Positions 16,299-25,662 of a stretch of 64,000 bases of DNA are shown here, one piece after another. Both the position numbers and the translations under genes were made by a program. The notes under the pieces are model-generated. The model searched no databases. It was not told the origin of the DNA and saw only the letters and a program-made list of their open reading frames with translations. The stretch is from Oceanobacillus oncorhynchi. Lineage in GTDB: Bacteria > Bacillota > Bacilli > Bacillales > Amphibacillaceae. How positions within the stretch are numbered: the stretch's first letter is position 1; the number at the start of each line of letters is the position of its first letter. The DNA lies in NCBI RefSeq assembly GCF_000821065.1, contig NZ_CDGG01000001.1, forward strand, positions 2,666,001 to 2,730,000, read 5' to 3'.

Positions 16299-17351
16299 AT
16301 GAGCAAACAAAAGCAAGCACAGCTTAGAAAAGACGTTATGCCATTCGCAACATCTAAAACGAAAACGAGTATTGTTCAACTATTGAATACGATACCTCCA
16401 TTTTTTATCCTGTGGATTTTAGCTTATCAAAGTTTAGCTGTTTCCATTTGGTTAAGTTTGTTATGCAGCATTGCTGCGGCGGGCTTCATGGTCCGAACGT
16501 TTATTATCTTTCATGATTGCGCGCATCAATCTTTTTTCAAAAAACCGAAATTAAATCGACTGCTTGGCACCATTACCGGCGTAATTACTCATTTTCCCTT
16601 TGAAAAGTGGAAAAGAGAACATGCGATTCATCATGCGACAAGCGGCAACTTAGATCAGCGAGGCACCGGTGATATCTGGATTATGACTGTAGAGGAATAT
16701 GAAAAGGCAACAAAATGGGAGAGACTGCAATATCGCTTATATCGCAATCCAATTATTTTGTTTGGTTTAGGACCATTTTCGCTATTTCTCTATAGTAATC
16801 GGATTAATCGTAAAGATGCGAAAAAAAAGGAACGAAAGAATACCTATATTATTAATATCTCATTAATTGTGATTTACTGTCTTATAGGCTTTCTGCTTGG
16901 CTGGCAGGCGCTTGTATTCGTGCAGCTGCCGATTGCTTATATTGCAGGTTTCTTAGGAATCTGGTTATTCTATGTTCAGCATCAGTTCGAGGATTCTTAT
17001 TTTGAGAATGAGTCAGAATGGGATTATGTGAAAGCAGCGGTAGATGGCAGCTCCTACTATAAGCTGCCGAAATGGTTAGAATGGATGACGGGAAGTATTG
17101 GTTATCACCATGTGCACCATTTAGCACCCAAAGTCCCTAATTACCATTTGGAGCAAGCACACCGCGAAACGCCGCCATTACACAATGCGACTATCATTAC
17201 GTTAAAAACGAGTTTGAAATCAATCAAATTCCGTCTCTATGATGAAGAACAGAAAACATTTATCAGCTTCCGCGAAATGAAGCATCGTTTAAATCAATCA
17301 AAAAATCAAAGGATAACGACAGCAAAGTCAACTTCTACGATTCGCTCATAA
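16299..17351 (+). CDS. des: Membrane acyl-lipid desaturase (Des-like)
   Basis: This 350-residue membrane diiron enzyme introduces a double bond into the acyl chains of membrane lipids when temperature falls. The three His boxes are HDCAHQ near residue 73, HAIHH near residue 109 and HHVHH near residue 272. At least four membrane helices flank them. It is followed by a histidine kinase and regulator matching DesK and DesR, so it is the likely target of that cold-sensing circuit. A palindromic operator lies upstream. Confidence 0.9.
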   Translation: MSKQKQAQLRKDVMPFATSKTKTSIVQLLNTIPPFFILWILAYQSLAVSIWLSLLCSIAAAGFMVRTFIIFHDCAHQSFFKKPKLNRLLGTITGVITHFPFEKWKREHAIHHATSGNLDQRGTGDIWIMTVEEYEKATKWERLQYRLYRNPIILFGLGPFSLFLYSNRINRKDAKKKERKNTYIINISLIVIYCLIGFLLGWQALVFVQLPIAYIAGFLGIWLFYVQHQFEDSYFENESEWDYVKAAVDGSSYYKLPKWLEWMTGSIGYHHVHHLAPKVPNYHLEQAHRETPPLHNATIITLKTSLKSIKFRLYDEEQKTFISFREMKHRLNQSKNQRITTAKSTSTIRS

Positions 17352-17453
17352 CTGGCTTGGCTGCACACCCCCTGCACGTTTTAGGGGGTTCTTTATCGTT
17401 CACGAGATATATTTGGTATAATAACGTCAAGCGAGAAAATAGGGGGACAAATC

Positions 17454-18578
17454 GTGCGTCAATGGTATTATATTTTTCCAAGAAACACAGGATTAAGCAT
17501 ATATATTTGGGTTATTTTTTGTGTGTTGCCGTTTTACTTTATTTTTCGCTCTACTTCGATTTGGGAGATCGGTGTTGGCGTATTGTTAACATTACTTTTC
17601 TTTGCGATTTACTGGTTTACCTTTAACTCCCTTGAACCGTTTATGTATATCGGGTTAACGATGGAATTTATTATTAATACGGTGATGACAATTCTATATG
17701 GATACGTTTATTTTGCTTTATTTACTGCATTTTTTGTTGGGAATGTTCGTGGCAAAGCAGGGTTTATCACGATGTATGTGATACACATGGTCGTGATTAT
17801 AGGTTCCATCACGGCAGGATTTTTCTTTAATTATTCCCTGTTTCTAAATCAGCTGCCATTCTTGATTATGACCATATTAGGAGTTATTCTGATACCTATT
17901 AATCGTTATAATCGTTTGAAACAGGAGGAGCTGGAGGAACAATTGGAAGATGCTAACCGCAAAATTGCTGAACTTGCAATTGTAGAAGAGCGGCATCGAA
18001 TAGCCCGTGATTTACATGATACCTTAGGTCAGAAATTATCGATGATCGGTCTGAAAAGTGAACTTGTGGGGAAACTGCTGGAGAAAGACCCTGCAAAAGC
18101 GAAAAAAGAGCTGCAGGATGTGCAGAATACAGCCAGACATGCATTAAAAGAAGTGCGGGAAATGGTGTCGGATATGAAAAATGTTCGCTTGGAAGAAGAG
18201 CTTGCGCATGTCGAACAATTAATGGAAGTCGCACAAATCAAGCATGAAATTATAATTAAAGTAGATCAATCATCGTTGCCAATGTTAATGGAAACAGTAT
18301 TAAGTATGTGCTTGAAAGAAGCAGTAACGAATGTCGTAAAGCATAGTCAGGCAGATCACTGTTCCGTGGAATTTTCAGAAACAGAAAAGGAAATAAGACT
18401 GCAGGTAGAGGACGATGGGATAGGGAAGAATAGTGTTCCTGAATTTGGAAATGGCCTTCAAGGGATGAGAGAGCGTTTATCCTTTATCAACGGGACATTA
18501 GCTATCACTGCACATTCGAAAGGGTTTAAAGTAGATATGACGGTGCCAAAGATATTAAGGCAAATGGAGGAGGTTTGA
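17454..18578 (+). CDS. desK: Membrane-fluidity sensor histidine kinase (DesK-like)
   Basis: This 374-residue kinase has four to five N-terminal membrane helices (residues 15-145), then a coiled linker and a HisKA_3 domain with phospho-His in EERHRIARDLHDTLGQKLS near residues 180-198. The HATPase domain follows (KEAVTNVVKHSQ; VEDDGIG; GLQGMRERL). DesK thermosensors share this plan and activate desaturase transcription when the membrane becomes ordered. The GTG start at 17454 has AGGGGGA upstream. It ends next to desR. Confidence 0.9.
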   Translation: MRQWYYIFPRNTGLSIYIWVIFCVLPFYFIFRSTSIWEIGVGVLLTLLFFAIYWFTFNSLEPFMYIGLTMEFIINTVMTILYGYVYFALFTAFFVGNVRGKAGFITMYVIHMVVIIGSITAGFFFNYSLFLNQLPFLIMTILGVILIPINRYNRLKQEELEEQLEDANRKIAELAIVEERHRIARDLHDTLGQKLSMIGLKSELVGKLLEKDPAKAKKELQDVQNTARHALKEVREMVSDMKNVRLEEELAHVEQLMEVAQIKHEIIIKVDQSSLPMLMETVLSMCLKEAVTNVVKHSQADHCSVEFSETEKEIRLQVEDDGIGKNSVPEFGNGLQGMRERLSFINGTLAITAHSKGFKVDMTVPKILRQMEEV

Positions 18579-18580
18579 AT

Positions 18581-19180
18581 TTGATTCGGATTGTAATTGC
18601 AGAAGATCAACAGTTATTGTTAGGAGCTTTAGGCGCGCTCCTGGATTTAGAAGAAGATATGACCGTGGTAGGAAAAGCAGGTAATGGGGAAGAACTGTTG
18701 GCATTAGTCAAGCAAGAGTGCCCTGATATCTGCTTAATGGATATTGAGATGCCAGTTATGACAGGTCTGGATGCTGCAGAGTATCTAAGGGAGGATTCCT
18801 GCAAAATTATTATTCTGACCACCTTTGCAAGACCCGGCTACTTTGAACGGGCTAGAAAGGCAGAAGTCGATGGTTACTTATTAAAAGATAGCCCCAGCGA
18901 GGATTTGGCCGACTCCATTCGTCAGATTATGAAGGGGAAGCGTTTGTATTCCTCCGAATTGATCGATCTTGCCTTTGCAGAAGAAAACCCCTTAACCAAA
19001 CGGGAAATAGAGGTCCTGCAGCTGTTAACACAGGGGGGAACAACCAAGGCGATTGCAAAAGAATTACATTTATCCAATGGAACCGTTCGAAACTATATTT
19101 CAATTATCTTGGATAAACTAGAGGTGGATAACCGGATAGAAGCCATAGCGAGAGTGAAAGAAAAAGGCTGGTTAAGTTAG
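18581..19180 (+). CDS. desR: NarL/FixJ-type response regulator (DesR-like)
   Basis: This 199-residue protein has a receiver domain with the phosphoacceptor Asp in CLMDIEMPVMTG near residue 54 and a C-terminal LuxR-type HTH (LTKREIEVLQLLTQG; NGTVRNYISIILDKLEV). The length equals that of B. subtilis DesR and the segment ILTTFARPGYFERA closely recalls it. I prefer TTG 18581, 7 bases after GGAGGAGG; TTG 18575 touches that site. It sits directly after desK. Confidence 0.9.
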   Translation: MIRIVIAEDQQLLLGALGALLDLEEDMTVVGKAGNGEELLALVKQECPDICLMDIEMPVMTGLDAAEYLREDSCKIIILTTFARPGYFERARKAEVDGYLLKDSPSEDLADSIRQIMKGKRLYSSELIDLAFAEENPLTKREIEVLQLLTQGGTTKAIAKELHLSNGTVRNYISIILDKLEVDNRIEAIARVKEKGWLS

Positions 19181-19420
19181 TGCTGTAAGGACATTACTTT
19201 CGGTTTGAAGAACGTTGGTATTTTTGAATTGCCAAGATTTTTGTTAAAACACGACTACTTTTACCGCAATCTAATTCAACAGTTTCTTATTATCACTTTG
19301 GAGCAGCAGATTTACTTCTTCTCACTTTTTTAAAAATAGTATATACTTATTCTCAACTGAAAGAATTGTATTCTTATCAGAATGAAGGAGATTCTACATA
19401 GAAAATGAGGGGGAGTAAAT

Positions 19421-21007
19421 TTGAAGAAGATAATTGGATGGACGATACTGTTTTCCTTGTTAGTTATGATGGCAGCATGTGCAGATGACAGCGGTCCAGA
19501 AGATGAAACAGAAGCACCTGCCGAAGAAACGGCGGAAGAAACACAGCTGAAGGCAGGCTTAGCGTCAGAACCTGTATCGCTTGATCCGCATGCAGCAAAT
19601 GATGGTAATTCGTTATATGTAATGAATACCTTGTATGATACATTGGTAGAACAGAATACAGACTTGGAAATACAGCCTGCACTGGCGGAAAGCCTGGAAC
19701 AAATCGAGGATACGGTCTGGGAGGCGAAGCTGCGGGAAGACGTTACTTTCCACGATGGTTCTCCTTTTAATGCGGAAGTGGTAAAAGCAAATTTAGACCG
19801 TGTACGTGATACGGAAATAGGTTCTCCGCTTGGCTTTCTCTTTGACATGATTGAAAACGTTAAAGTGATCGACGAATACACGGTTCAAATTGAAACAGCA
19901 TATCCGTTTTCCGCATTACCTGCCCATTTAGCACATCCAGGCGGGCATATGATCAGCCTGGAGGCGATTGAAGCAGATAATGAAGCAATTGCAAATGGAG
20001 AAGAACCTTTTTCTGTTGTAAATGAAAATCCGATAGGAACAGGTTATTTTAAATTTGAGGAACGTGCTGTCAGCGGGGAAATAACCGTAGTAAAGAACGA
20101 AGACTATTGGGGAGAGCAAGCTGGAATGGACTCTATTGCATTCCATTTTGTTCCGGAGGATTTAACTCGCATTGCGGAGCTTCAGACTGAGGACTCTGAT
20201 TTTATTTATCCGGTAAATGCCAATAATGTGGAGGAAGTCGACAATAATGATGGCACACATGTGATGCAGTCTGATAGTGCCAGTATGACGTATCTAGGCT
20301 TTAACGTAGAGCGTGAGCCGTTTGATGATGAAAGAGTCCGTCAAGCGATTGCGATGACCTTAGATAAGGATGAAATTATTAATGGCGTTTTGAACGGAGT
20401 TGCTTTACCGGCAAAAGGGCCTCTTGCACCGACTGTATTTGGATATGATGAAAATATAGAGCCTATTGACAGAGATGTGGAAGAAGCCCAGTCTCTGATG
20501 GAGGATGCCGGCTATGCAGATGGCTTAGAGGTAACCCTGATGGCTTATGATACAAATACAGGCGATATCGCACAAGTCATCCAATCGCAGCTGAATGAAA
20601 TCGGAATAGACGTGGACATTCAAATGACAGAAACAGCTACTTATTTAGAAGATACTGCAAACGGAAGCGTTGACATGTTTTTAGGAAGCTGGGGAACGGT
20701 AACGCTGGATGCGGATTACGGTTTATACCCCATGTTTCATTCTGATAATGCTGGTGCGCCGGGGAATCGTTCCTTCTATGCAAATGAAGAAGTGGACGGG
20801 TTGCTGGAAGATGCCAGACAAGAGGGCGATGAAGCAGAAAGGCTATCTCTCTATGCAGATGCACAGCAAATGATTGTAGATGAGGCGCCGATCGTGCCGA
20901 TTTATCATTCTGTTCTTTTATCCGGCTTGCGTGATGAAGTAAATGGATACTATCAATTTCCAAGCAGCTTCCCATTCTTTAGAGATGTCACAATTGAAGC
21001 AGAATAA
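19421..21007 (+). CDS. Oligopeptide/glutathione-type ABC transporter substrate-binding lipoprotein
   Basis: This 528-residue SBP_bac_5 family protein has a signal peptide with lipobox MAAC near residue 20, and binds peptides or glutathione-like ligands outside the membrane. The family signature appears as LYDTLVEQNTDLEIQPALAE near residue 70, followed by EDVTFHDGSPFNA. It uses a TTG start with AGGGGGAG upstream. No permease or ATPase gene follows, so it must work with a transporter encoded elsewhere. Confidence 0.85.
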   Translation: MKKIIGWTILFSLLVMMAACADDSGPEDETEAPAEETAEETQLKAGLASEPVSLDPHAANDGNSLYVMNTLYDTLVEQNTDLEIQPALAESLEQIEDTVWEAKLREDVTFHDGSPFNAEVVKANLDRVRDTEIGSPLGFLFDMIENVKVIDEYTVQIETAYPFSALPAHLAHPGGHMISLEAIEADNEAIANGEEPFSVVNENPIGTGYFKFEERAVSGEITVVKNEDYWGEQAGMDSIAFHFVPEDLTRIAELQTEDSDFIYPVNANNVEEVDNNDGTHVMQSDSASMTYLGFNVEREPFDDERVRQAIAMTLDKDEIINGVLNGVALPAKGPLAPTVFGYDENIEPIDRDVEEAQSLMEDAGYADGLEVTLMAYDTNTGDIAQVIQSQLNEIGIDVDIQMTETATYLEDTANGSVDMFLGSWGTVTLDADYGLYPMFHSDNAGAPGNRSFYANEEVDGLLEDARQEGDEAERLSLYADAQQMIVDEAPIVPIYHSVLLSGLRDEVNGYYQFPSSFPFFRDVTIEAE

Positions 21008-21013
21008 TTAATA

Positions 21014-21046
21014 AAGAAGCAGTTCTATAAAAGGAGCTGCTTCTTT
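21014..21046. terminator. Terminator between the binding protein and copper protein genes
   Basis: AAGAAGCAG pairs with CTGCTTCTT (plus flanking bases) and is followed by T-rich sequence. It lies between convergent genes. Confidence 0.75.
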
Positions 21047-21056
21047 ATTTATGCGT

Positions 21057-21383
21057 TTAAGCACTCTTTTTACATGCCTCTGCACATTGGAAGCAGGCAT
21101 CCGCACATTTCTGACAATGCGCATGGCTATGTTTTTTACATTCATCTCCGCATGCTTCACAAATGTTAGCACAAACCGAAGCAAGTTCCTTGGCAAAAGG
21201 CGTATCTCTGCATAGAGCTTGTGCCAGATAGGAACAAATTTCGGCGCACTCTCTATCCAAACGGATGCATTCGGCCATCATTTTAATATCTTCTTCTTTT
21301 AGACATGCATCGTAGCAATGATTACATGCAACAATACAGTTTTGCAGTGCGTCAATGAGCTGCTGATGTTGTTGATGGGACAT
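21057..21383 (-). CDS. Four-helix-bundle copper-binding protein (Csp-like)
   Basis: This 108-residue protein of the DUF326/Csp family stores Cu(I) in a four-helix bundle lined with Cys. It has about fourteen Cys, many spaced CxxxC along helices (CIVACNHCYDAC near residue 16; CQKCADACFQCAEACKK at the end), plus a His-rich stretch KKHSHAHC. It lacks a signal peptide, so it should act in the cytoplasm. GGAGGAGA precedes the ATG. Confidence 0.85.
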   Translation of the reverse strand: MSHQQHQQLIDALQNCIVACNHCYDACLKEEDIKMMAECIRLDRECAEICSYLAQALCRDTPFAKELASVCANICEACGDECKKHSHAHCQKCADACFQCAEACKKSA

Positions 21384-21907
21384 GAATAATCTCCTCCAAA
21401 GTGTATGTTTTTAGCTTGCAAGTTATAACATTCCCGAGAAGGCAGTGATTCATTCTTTTTCTGTTGGAGTTTATCGCAAACAATTGCCTGTAAGAATAGA
21501 ATGCTAAGGTGTTCATAAAAACATCAGTTATATATAAGACAATTTATTCATATACATACTGGTAACATGACTTAAGGGAAGTATAGTCTATAAAAATAAA
21601 TGGTATACCTAAGAAGTGCTTAAACAAAGTACTTCGAAATTAATGTAAGGGTATATAATTAACTCGGGATGAACCTTCGTACTAACCTTATTAATTTAGC
21701 AGTTTTTTCATTTTTAGTAGATAGACAACAGGCATGTTCTTCTGTTTTCCATAGGTAACCTAGAATTTTTAGGTTCTTCACAGATGTTTGTTTTCTAGTT
21801 ATGATGACCACATATTATATATAATAGCAGTCTTTTTACATAAGCTTGAAAGGAGGAGCTTCGAAAATATATTTTACATGTGTGATTGTAAATAAGGGGG
21901 GAGTCAC
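21384..21907. other. Gene-free stretch before the gluconate dehydrogenase remnant
   Basis: About 520 AT-rich bases with no ORF or RNA I can recognise. Its length and the decayed gene that follows suggest an eroded region. Confidence 0.5.
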
Positions 21908-22270
21908 ATTTCAGAGAATAAGGATGACAAACAGGGGAAGGTAAGTGAAAACCAGCAATAAGTGGATGTATCTCGACGTCAATTTATTAAAACAGCAGGA
22001 ATGACAACGGGTGGGATTGTTGGCTAAGTACTCCTTTTTCAGCATAATAGTGGCGGAGCAATTATGGGAGATGACCCGGAAACATCCTTTGTGAATAGCT
22101 ATTTACAAATGTGGAATATGGATAATTTATTTGTATGTGGATCGAGCGCTTTTCCACACTTTGGAGTAACCAATCCTACCACCACAGCTGCAGCTTTAAC
22201 CTATCGTGCAACAGAAGGAACGATTGATTTTCTAAAAAATGGCGGGCAGCTTGTGGAAGCGAAAAATTAA
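21908..22270 (+). pseudogene. Remnant fusing a gluconate 2-dehydrogenase subunit 3 start to a GMC oxidoreductase end
   Basis: Read in one frame, the first part is a Tat-signal region (SRRQFIKTAGMTTGGIVG) typical of gluconate 2-dehydrogenase subunit 3. It has stop codons where GAA and GGA would be expected, and ATT in place of ATG after a G-rich ribosome site. The second part (GGAIMGDDPETSFVNSYLQM, then GSSAFPHFGVTNPT) is the C-terminus of the large GMC flavoprotein subunit. An internal deletion has joined them and removed most of both genes. A tatA gene follows, which fits their Tat export. Confidence 0.8.
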
Positions 22271-22321
22271 AAGAAAAAGGTTTAATGTAAAAAATCCATT
22301 AAGAGCTGGAGGCGATTTTTA

Positions 22322-22510
22322 ATGGGGTTAGCAAACATAGGAATTCCTGGATTAATCCTTATTGTTGTTCTGGCATTAATCATTTTTGGACCGAAAAAAT
22401 TACCGGAGATTGGTAAAGCGGCTGGAGAAACATTAAGAGAATTTAAGAGCACGGCGAATGATATTATGGAGGATAAGTCCGAGAATGTAGAGCAAAAAGA
22501 TAAATCGTGA
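22322..22510 (+). CDS. tatA: Sec-independent translocase subunit TatA
   Basis: This 62-residue protein has one N-terminal membrane helix ([17 protein letters not shown]), the [10 protein letters not shown] hinge and an amphipathic helix, then an acidic tail. TatA oligomers form the pore for folded Tat substrates. It directly follows a decayed gluconate dehydrogenase gene, a Tat substrate, so it was probably a dedicated TatA of that operon. No tatC is seen; the IS element begins immediately downstream. Confidence 0.9.
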   Translation: MGLANIGIPGLILIVVLALIIFGPKKLPEIGKAAGETLREFKSTANDIMEDKSENVEQKDKS

Positions 22511-22549
22511 TTACAAAAAAGAGGCTGGGACAAAACCCAGTAAAAACAG

Positions 22550-22592
22550 AAAAAGTGACTTTCTACTAAGGCAAGTAGGAAGTCACTTTTTT
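22550..22592 (+). terminator. Hairpin inside the left end of the IS element
   Basis: AAAAAGTGACTTTCTACT pairs with AGTAGGAAGTCACTTTTT with one mismatch, ending in TTTTTT. It lies upstream of the transposase gene and would stop read-through from tatA. Confidence 0.75.
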
Positions 22593-22685
22593 AATTGGAT
22601 AAAAAAAATGAAATAAATGTACAAAAAAAGGATACCTTCTGATAAAGTTAAAGTACCACTACAAAAACAGAATCGAGGTATCCTT

Positions 22686-24347
22686 ATGTATAAATATTAT
22701 AACGTAAATCAAATCGTTTTGCCATTAGATTTCGAGATGAAATTACAAGAAAATGATATAGCTTATACAGTCCATGAATTTATTGAACAGATTCCAGAAG
22801 AAGCTTTCACCGGTTTTATCCGTCAGACAGGCTGTCCAGCCTATCATCCGCGTATGATGATGAAAATTATTTTATGTGCTTATACCCAGTCAGTGTTCTC
22901 TGGCCGAAAAATCGAAGGATTATTAAAAGACAGTGTGCGGATGATGTGGCTTGCGCAAGGATATGAGCCCAGCTATCGTACCATCAACCGTTTTCGTGTG
23001 AATCCGGAAGTAAAAGAACTATTGCGTCAGTGCTTCGTTCAGTTTCGTTGTCAGCTGGTGGAAAAAGAGTTGATTGATGCAGAGGCTATCTTTATCGATG
23101 GAACCAAAATCGAAGCCAATGCCAATAAATTCACGTTTGTCTGGCGAAAATCGATTGAACGCTATCAAGCAAACCTTATCAAGAAATCGAATGCACTCTA
23201 TGAAGAACTGGTAGAAAAAGAAATTATTCCAGAAATCGAACGGGAAAGCCCTGAGGCTCTAACGACAAAGGAACTTCAACAGATGGCAACGGATTTGGAT
23301 AAGTCTGTCCAAACCTATACGGAACAAATCGAATCAAGGGAAGAAGCACAAGACCGAAAAGTTTTGCGTTCGGAACGAAAGCAACCAAAACAAGCCTTAA
23401 AAAAGGTACACGATTTCATTCGCCGTAAAGAAAAATATGAAGAAGCATTGGAGATTTTAGAAGAACGTAACAGCTATTCTAAGACGGATCATGACGCCAC
23501 CTTTATGCGGTTGAAAGATGATCATATGAAGAATGGGCAGTTGAAAGCTGCTTATAATGTGCAATTGGCAACGGAAGGACGTTACGCATTAGCCTATGAT
23601 ATTTTTCCGAACCCTACGGACACACGAACATGGATTCCTTTTTTAGATCGGATAGAAAAGGATTATTTTGCGTTGCCTGATTTCCTCGTAGCAGATGCAG
23701 CTTATGGAAGTGAACAGAATATAGAAAATGTCACCCTGGAACGATTACGAACTGCCCTTATCACTTACAATATGTATCGTAAGGAGAAGAAGAAAAAATA
23801 TAAAAACAATCCTTTTAACACCGCCAACTGGGATTATGATGCCAAACAAGATGCCTTTACTTGTCCAAACGGACAAGCTGTTACCTATCGTTATGATGCC
23901 AAGCGGACAGATAAGTATGGTTACCAGCGACAATTTAAGGTCTATGAATGTGAAGATTGTACAGGCTGTCCTTTACGAGAGCAATGTACCAAAGCAAAGG
24001 AAGGCAACAACCGAAAAATATTTTATAATGAAAAATGGGAAGCACAAAAGAAGACGATACGAGAACAGCTTTCAGATGAAGAAATGGGCAAGCTTTACGG
24101 AAAACGTAAAATAGATGTAGAGCCTTTCTTTGGATTCTTGAAGGCTAATTTGGGTTTCACTCGTTTCTCTGTACGAGGAAAACCCAAAGTGGAAAATGAA
24201 TTGGGATTCGCCTTAATGGCAGTGAATCTGAGAAGATACGCTGCCTCTAGCCGCTTTTTATGTACCTACCTATCAATGATTTCAAAAAAAGATGGATTTC
24301 ACATTAAAATCCGATGTGAAATCCATCTTTTCATTATTTTTGGCTAG
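22686..24347 (+). CDS. IS1182-family transposase
   Basis: This 553-residue DDE transposase has an N-terminal DUF772 domain (HPRMMMKIILCAYTQ near residue 57) and catalytic segments FIDGTKIEANANK near residue 136 and VADAAYGSE near residue 336. The C-terminal DDE_Tnp_1_6 part has CPNGQA, a Cys-rich CEDCTGCPLREQC knuckle and DVEPFFGFLKANLGFTRF. It looks intact. The ATG at 22686 is preceded by GAGGTATCC. The last 20 codons run through a hairpin near the right IS end. Confidence 0.9.
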   Translation: MYKYYNVNQIVLPLDFEMKLQENDIAYTVHEFIEQIPEEAFTGFIRQTGCPAYHPRMMMKIILCAYTQSVFSGRKIEGLLKDSVRMMWLAQGYEPSYRTINRFRVNPEVKELLRQCFVQFRCQLVEKELIDAEAIFIDGTKIEANANKFTFVWRKSIERYQANLIKKSNALYEELVEKEIIPEIERESPEALTTKELQQMATDLDKSVQTYTEQIESREEAQDRKVLRSERKQPKQALKKVHDFIRRKEKYEEALEILEERNSYSKTDHDATFMRLKDDHMKNGQLKAAYNVQLATEGRYALAYDIFPNPTDTRTWIPFLDRIEKDYFALPDFLVADAAYGSEQNIENVTLERLRTALITYNMYRKEKKKKYKNNPFNTANWDYDAKQDAFTCPNGQAVTYRYDAKRTDKYGYQRQFKVYECEDCTGCPLREQCTKAKEGNNRKIFYNEKWEAQKKTIREQLSDEEMGKLYGKRKIDVEPFFGFLKANLGFTRFSVRGKPKVENELGFALMAVNLRRYAASSRFLCTYLSMISKKDGFHIKIRCEIHLFIIFG

Positions 24348-24388
24348 TTATGTCCCAGCCTCTTTTTGTGAAGGGAAAAGAAACGGAA

Positions 24389-24874
24389 TTAGTTTAATTT
24401 TACGCCTTGCAGCCGTTTACGTGCCGAATTATGCTGTGCTGTGATAGGAATATGCTTTTTCGCATTTCCCATGCCGAATAAGGGCATATTTCGATAGACA
24501 GATTCATAACTCCCGGCTTTTATCTGATAGGTTTCATGATAGAAGCCGACAGCATCATTTTCCCCAACTTTCTTGTTGAAATTCTGCCATGCTTTCAAAT
24601 GTTTTTTTCCTTTGGCATAAGCGAGCAAATCCTCTGTAGAACGCCAGTATTGAACCATGATGGTAGTGCGCAGACCAAAATAGCTTTCCATGGAAAGAAA
24701 CCCTAATTCCTCTTGGTTTTCATACAATTCTTTAATCATACCGGGCATGGCTGTAAACACAGGTCCCCACTTCCGGACCGCGAGCCGTTTATTAATACGC
24801 ATCCCAATAATAAAAACAACAACATCCTGATCATTTTCCGTAGTATACCTGCCAGAGTAGATTTTTTTACCCAT
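24389..24874 (-). CDS. DUF4188 family protein
   Basis: This 161-residue protein belongs to the DUF4188 family, distantly like aldoxime dehydratase or heme monooxygenase folds. Recognisable segments are FIIGMRINK, KWGPVFTAMPGM and YFGLRTTIMVQYWRS, and a helix rich in His and Lys near residue 90. It lies 20 bases downstream of a PadR regulator with an AAGGAGG ribosome site, so the two form an operon. The family often pairs with PadR- or TetR-type regulators. Reaction unknown. The IS element ends only 20 bases past its stop codon. Confidence 0.75.
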   Translation of the reverse strand: MGKKIYSGRYTTENDQDVVVFIIGMRINKRLAVRKWGPVFTAMPGMIKELYENQEELGFLSMESYFGLRTTIMVQYWRSTEDLLAYAKGKKHLKAWQNFNKKVGENDAVGFYHETYQIKAGSYESVYRNMPLFGMGNAKKHIPITAQHNSARKRLQGVKLN

Positions 24875-24894
24875 GGATGATTCCTCCTTAAAAA

Positions 24895-25434
24895 TTAGAG
24901 TTCCTTAATTGTGGCCTCACACCATGCGATAGCAGCTTCCGTCACACGTTTTCCATAATCTAAAGTAAACAGCCAATATTTTGCATCCTGATGATTCGTG
25001 TTATGGCGGGAAATACCTTCTTCAATTCCTTCATATGTTTGATACAGCTTCTCTAGCTTTTGCTTATAATCCGCTAACAGATAGAGACTTTGTTCCTTTG
25101 TCTGATGCCTGCCAAAAAACAGCTTCAGCAATACTTCATTCCGCTCGACTGGCAATTGCGTTAACGGCTGCTCCAGCCAATTTTTTAAAACATCTTTGCC
25201 TTTCTCTGTCAGAAAATATTCCTTGCGCTCTGGTTTTCCTTCTTGTACTAATGTTTGAACGGTAGCTAAACCTTCTTCTTCCAGCCGCTTTAATGTCGGA
25301 TAGATTTGTCCATAGCTAATTTTCCAAAAATGATTCAGGCTATTATCAATAAACTGTTTTATTTCGTAGCCTGAACGACAGTTTGTGGTTAAAATGCCAA
25401 GTATGGCGTATGTGCTGTCATTATATTTTTGCAT
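24895..25434 (-). CDS. PadR-family transcriptional regulator
   Basis: This 179-residue regulator has a PadR winged-helix N-terminus (YAILGILTTNCRSGYEIKQF; ISYGQIYPTLKRLEEEGL) and a C-terminal coiled dimer domain (Vir_C type). It is the first gene of a two-gene operon with a DUF4188 gene. Palindromes of ATATC/GATAT type lie just upstream and may be its own operator. Family members respond to phenolic compounds or drugs; the inducer here is unknown. Confidence 0.85.
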   Translation of the reverse strand: MQKYNDSTYAILGILTTNCRSGYEIKQFIDNSLNHFWKISYGQIYPTLKRLEEEGLATVQTLVQEGKPERKEYFLTEKGKDVLKNWLEQPLTQLPVERNEVLLKLFFGRHQTKEQSLYLLADYKQKLEKLYQTYEGIEEGISRHNTNHQDAKYWLFTLDYGKRVTEAAIAWCEATIKEL

Positions 25435-25447
25435 TTATCTCACCTTA

Positions 25448-25485
25448 TATCTTTTTGATATATATTATTTAGATATATAATAAAT
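25448..25485. promoter_or_regulatory. Likely PadR operator region
   Basis: ATATCTTTTTGATATAT and TATTTAGATATATAATA form overlapping AT-rich dyads directly upstream of the padR-like gene, covering its likely promoter. Confidence 0.45.
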
Positions 25486-25571
25486 GAATTTGGGCTGGAA
25501 GTAAAGAGTGGAATAATAGTTTTATGTTTTTTCAATTAGTTCGGTTCGTATATACCTTCTAATATGAAAAA

Positions 25572-25623
25572 GCTAATCAGCAGGGCATCACCTTATTGAA
25601 AAAGCTTCTGCCGTGCTGGTTAA
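25572..25623 (-). terminator. Possible terminator of the alcohol dehydrogenase-like gene
   Basis: AATCAGCAGGGCA pairs with TGCCGTGCTGGTT with mismatches; on the minus strand it is followed by a short T-run (GCTTTTTC). Confidence 0.4.
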
Positions 25624-25662
25624 AGAGAGAAAGATATAATTAAAACATACATCAAGAACAAG

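Larger units (their letters stand above)
22514..24368. mobile_element. IS1182-family insertion sequence
   Basis: Terminal inverted repeats sharing AAAAAGAGGCTGGGACA bound the element (left about 22514-22536, right about 24347-24368). One transposase gene fills it. Hairpins with T-runs lie just inside both ends (22550-22592 and about 24290-24332) and would block transcription entering or leaving. Target duplication is not clear to me. Confidence 0.85.
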
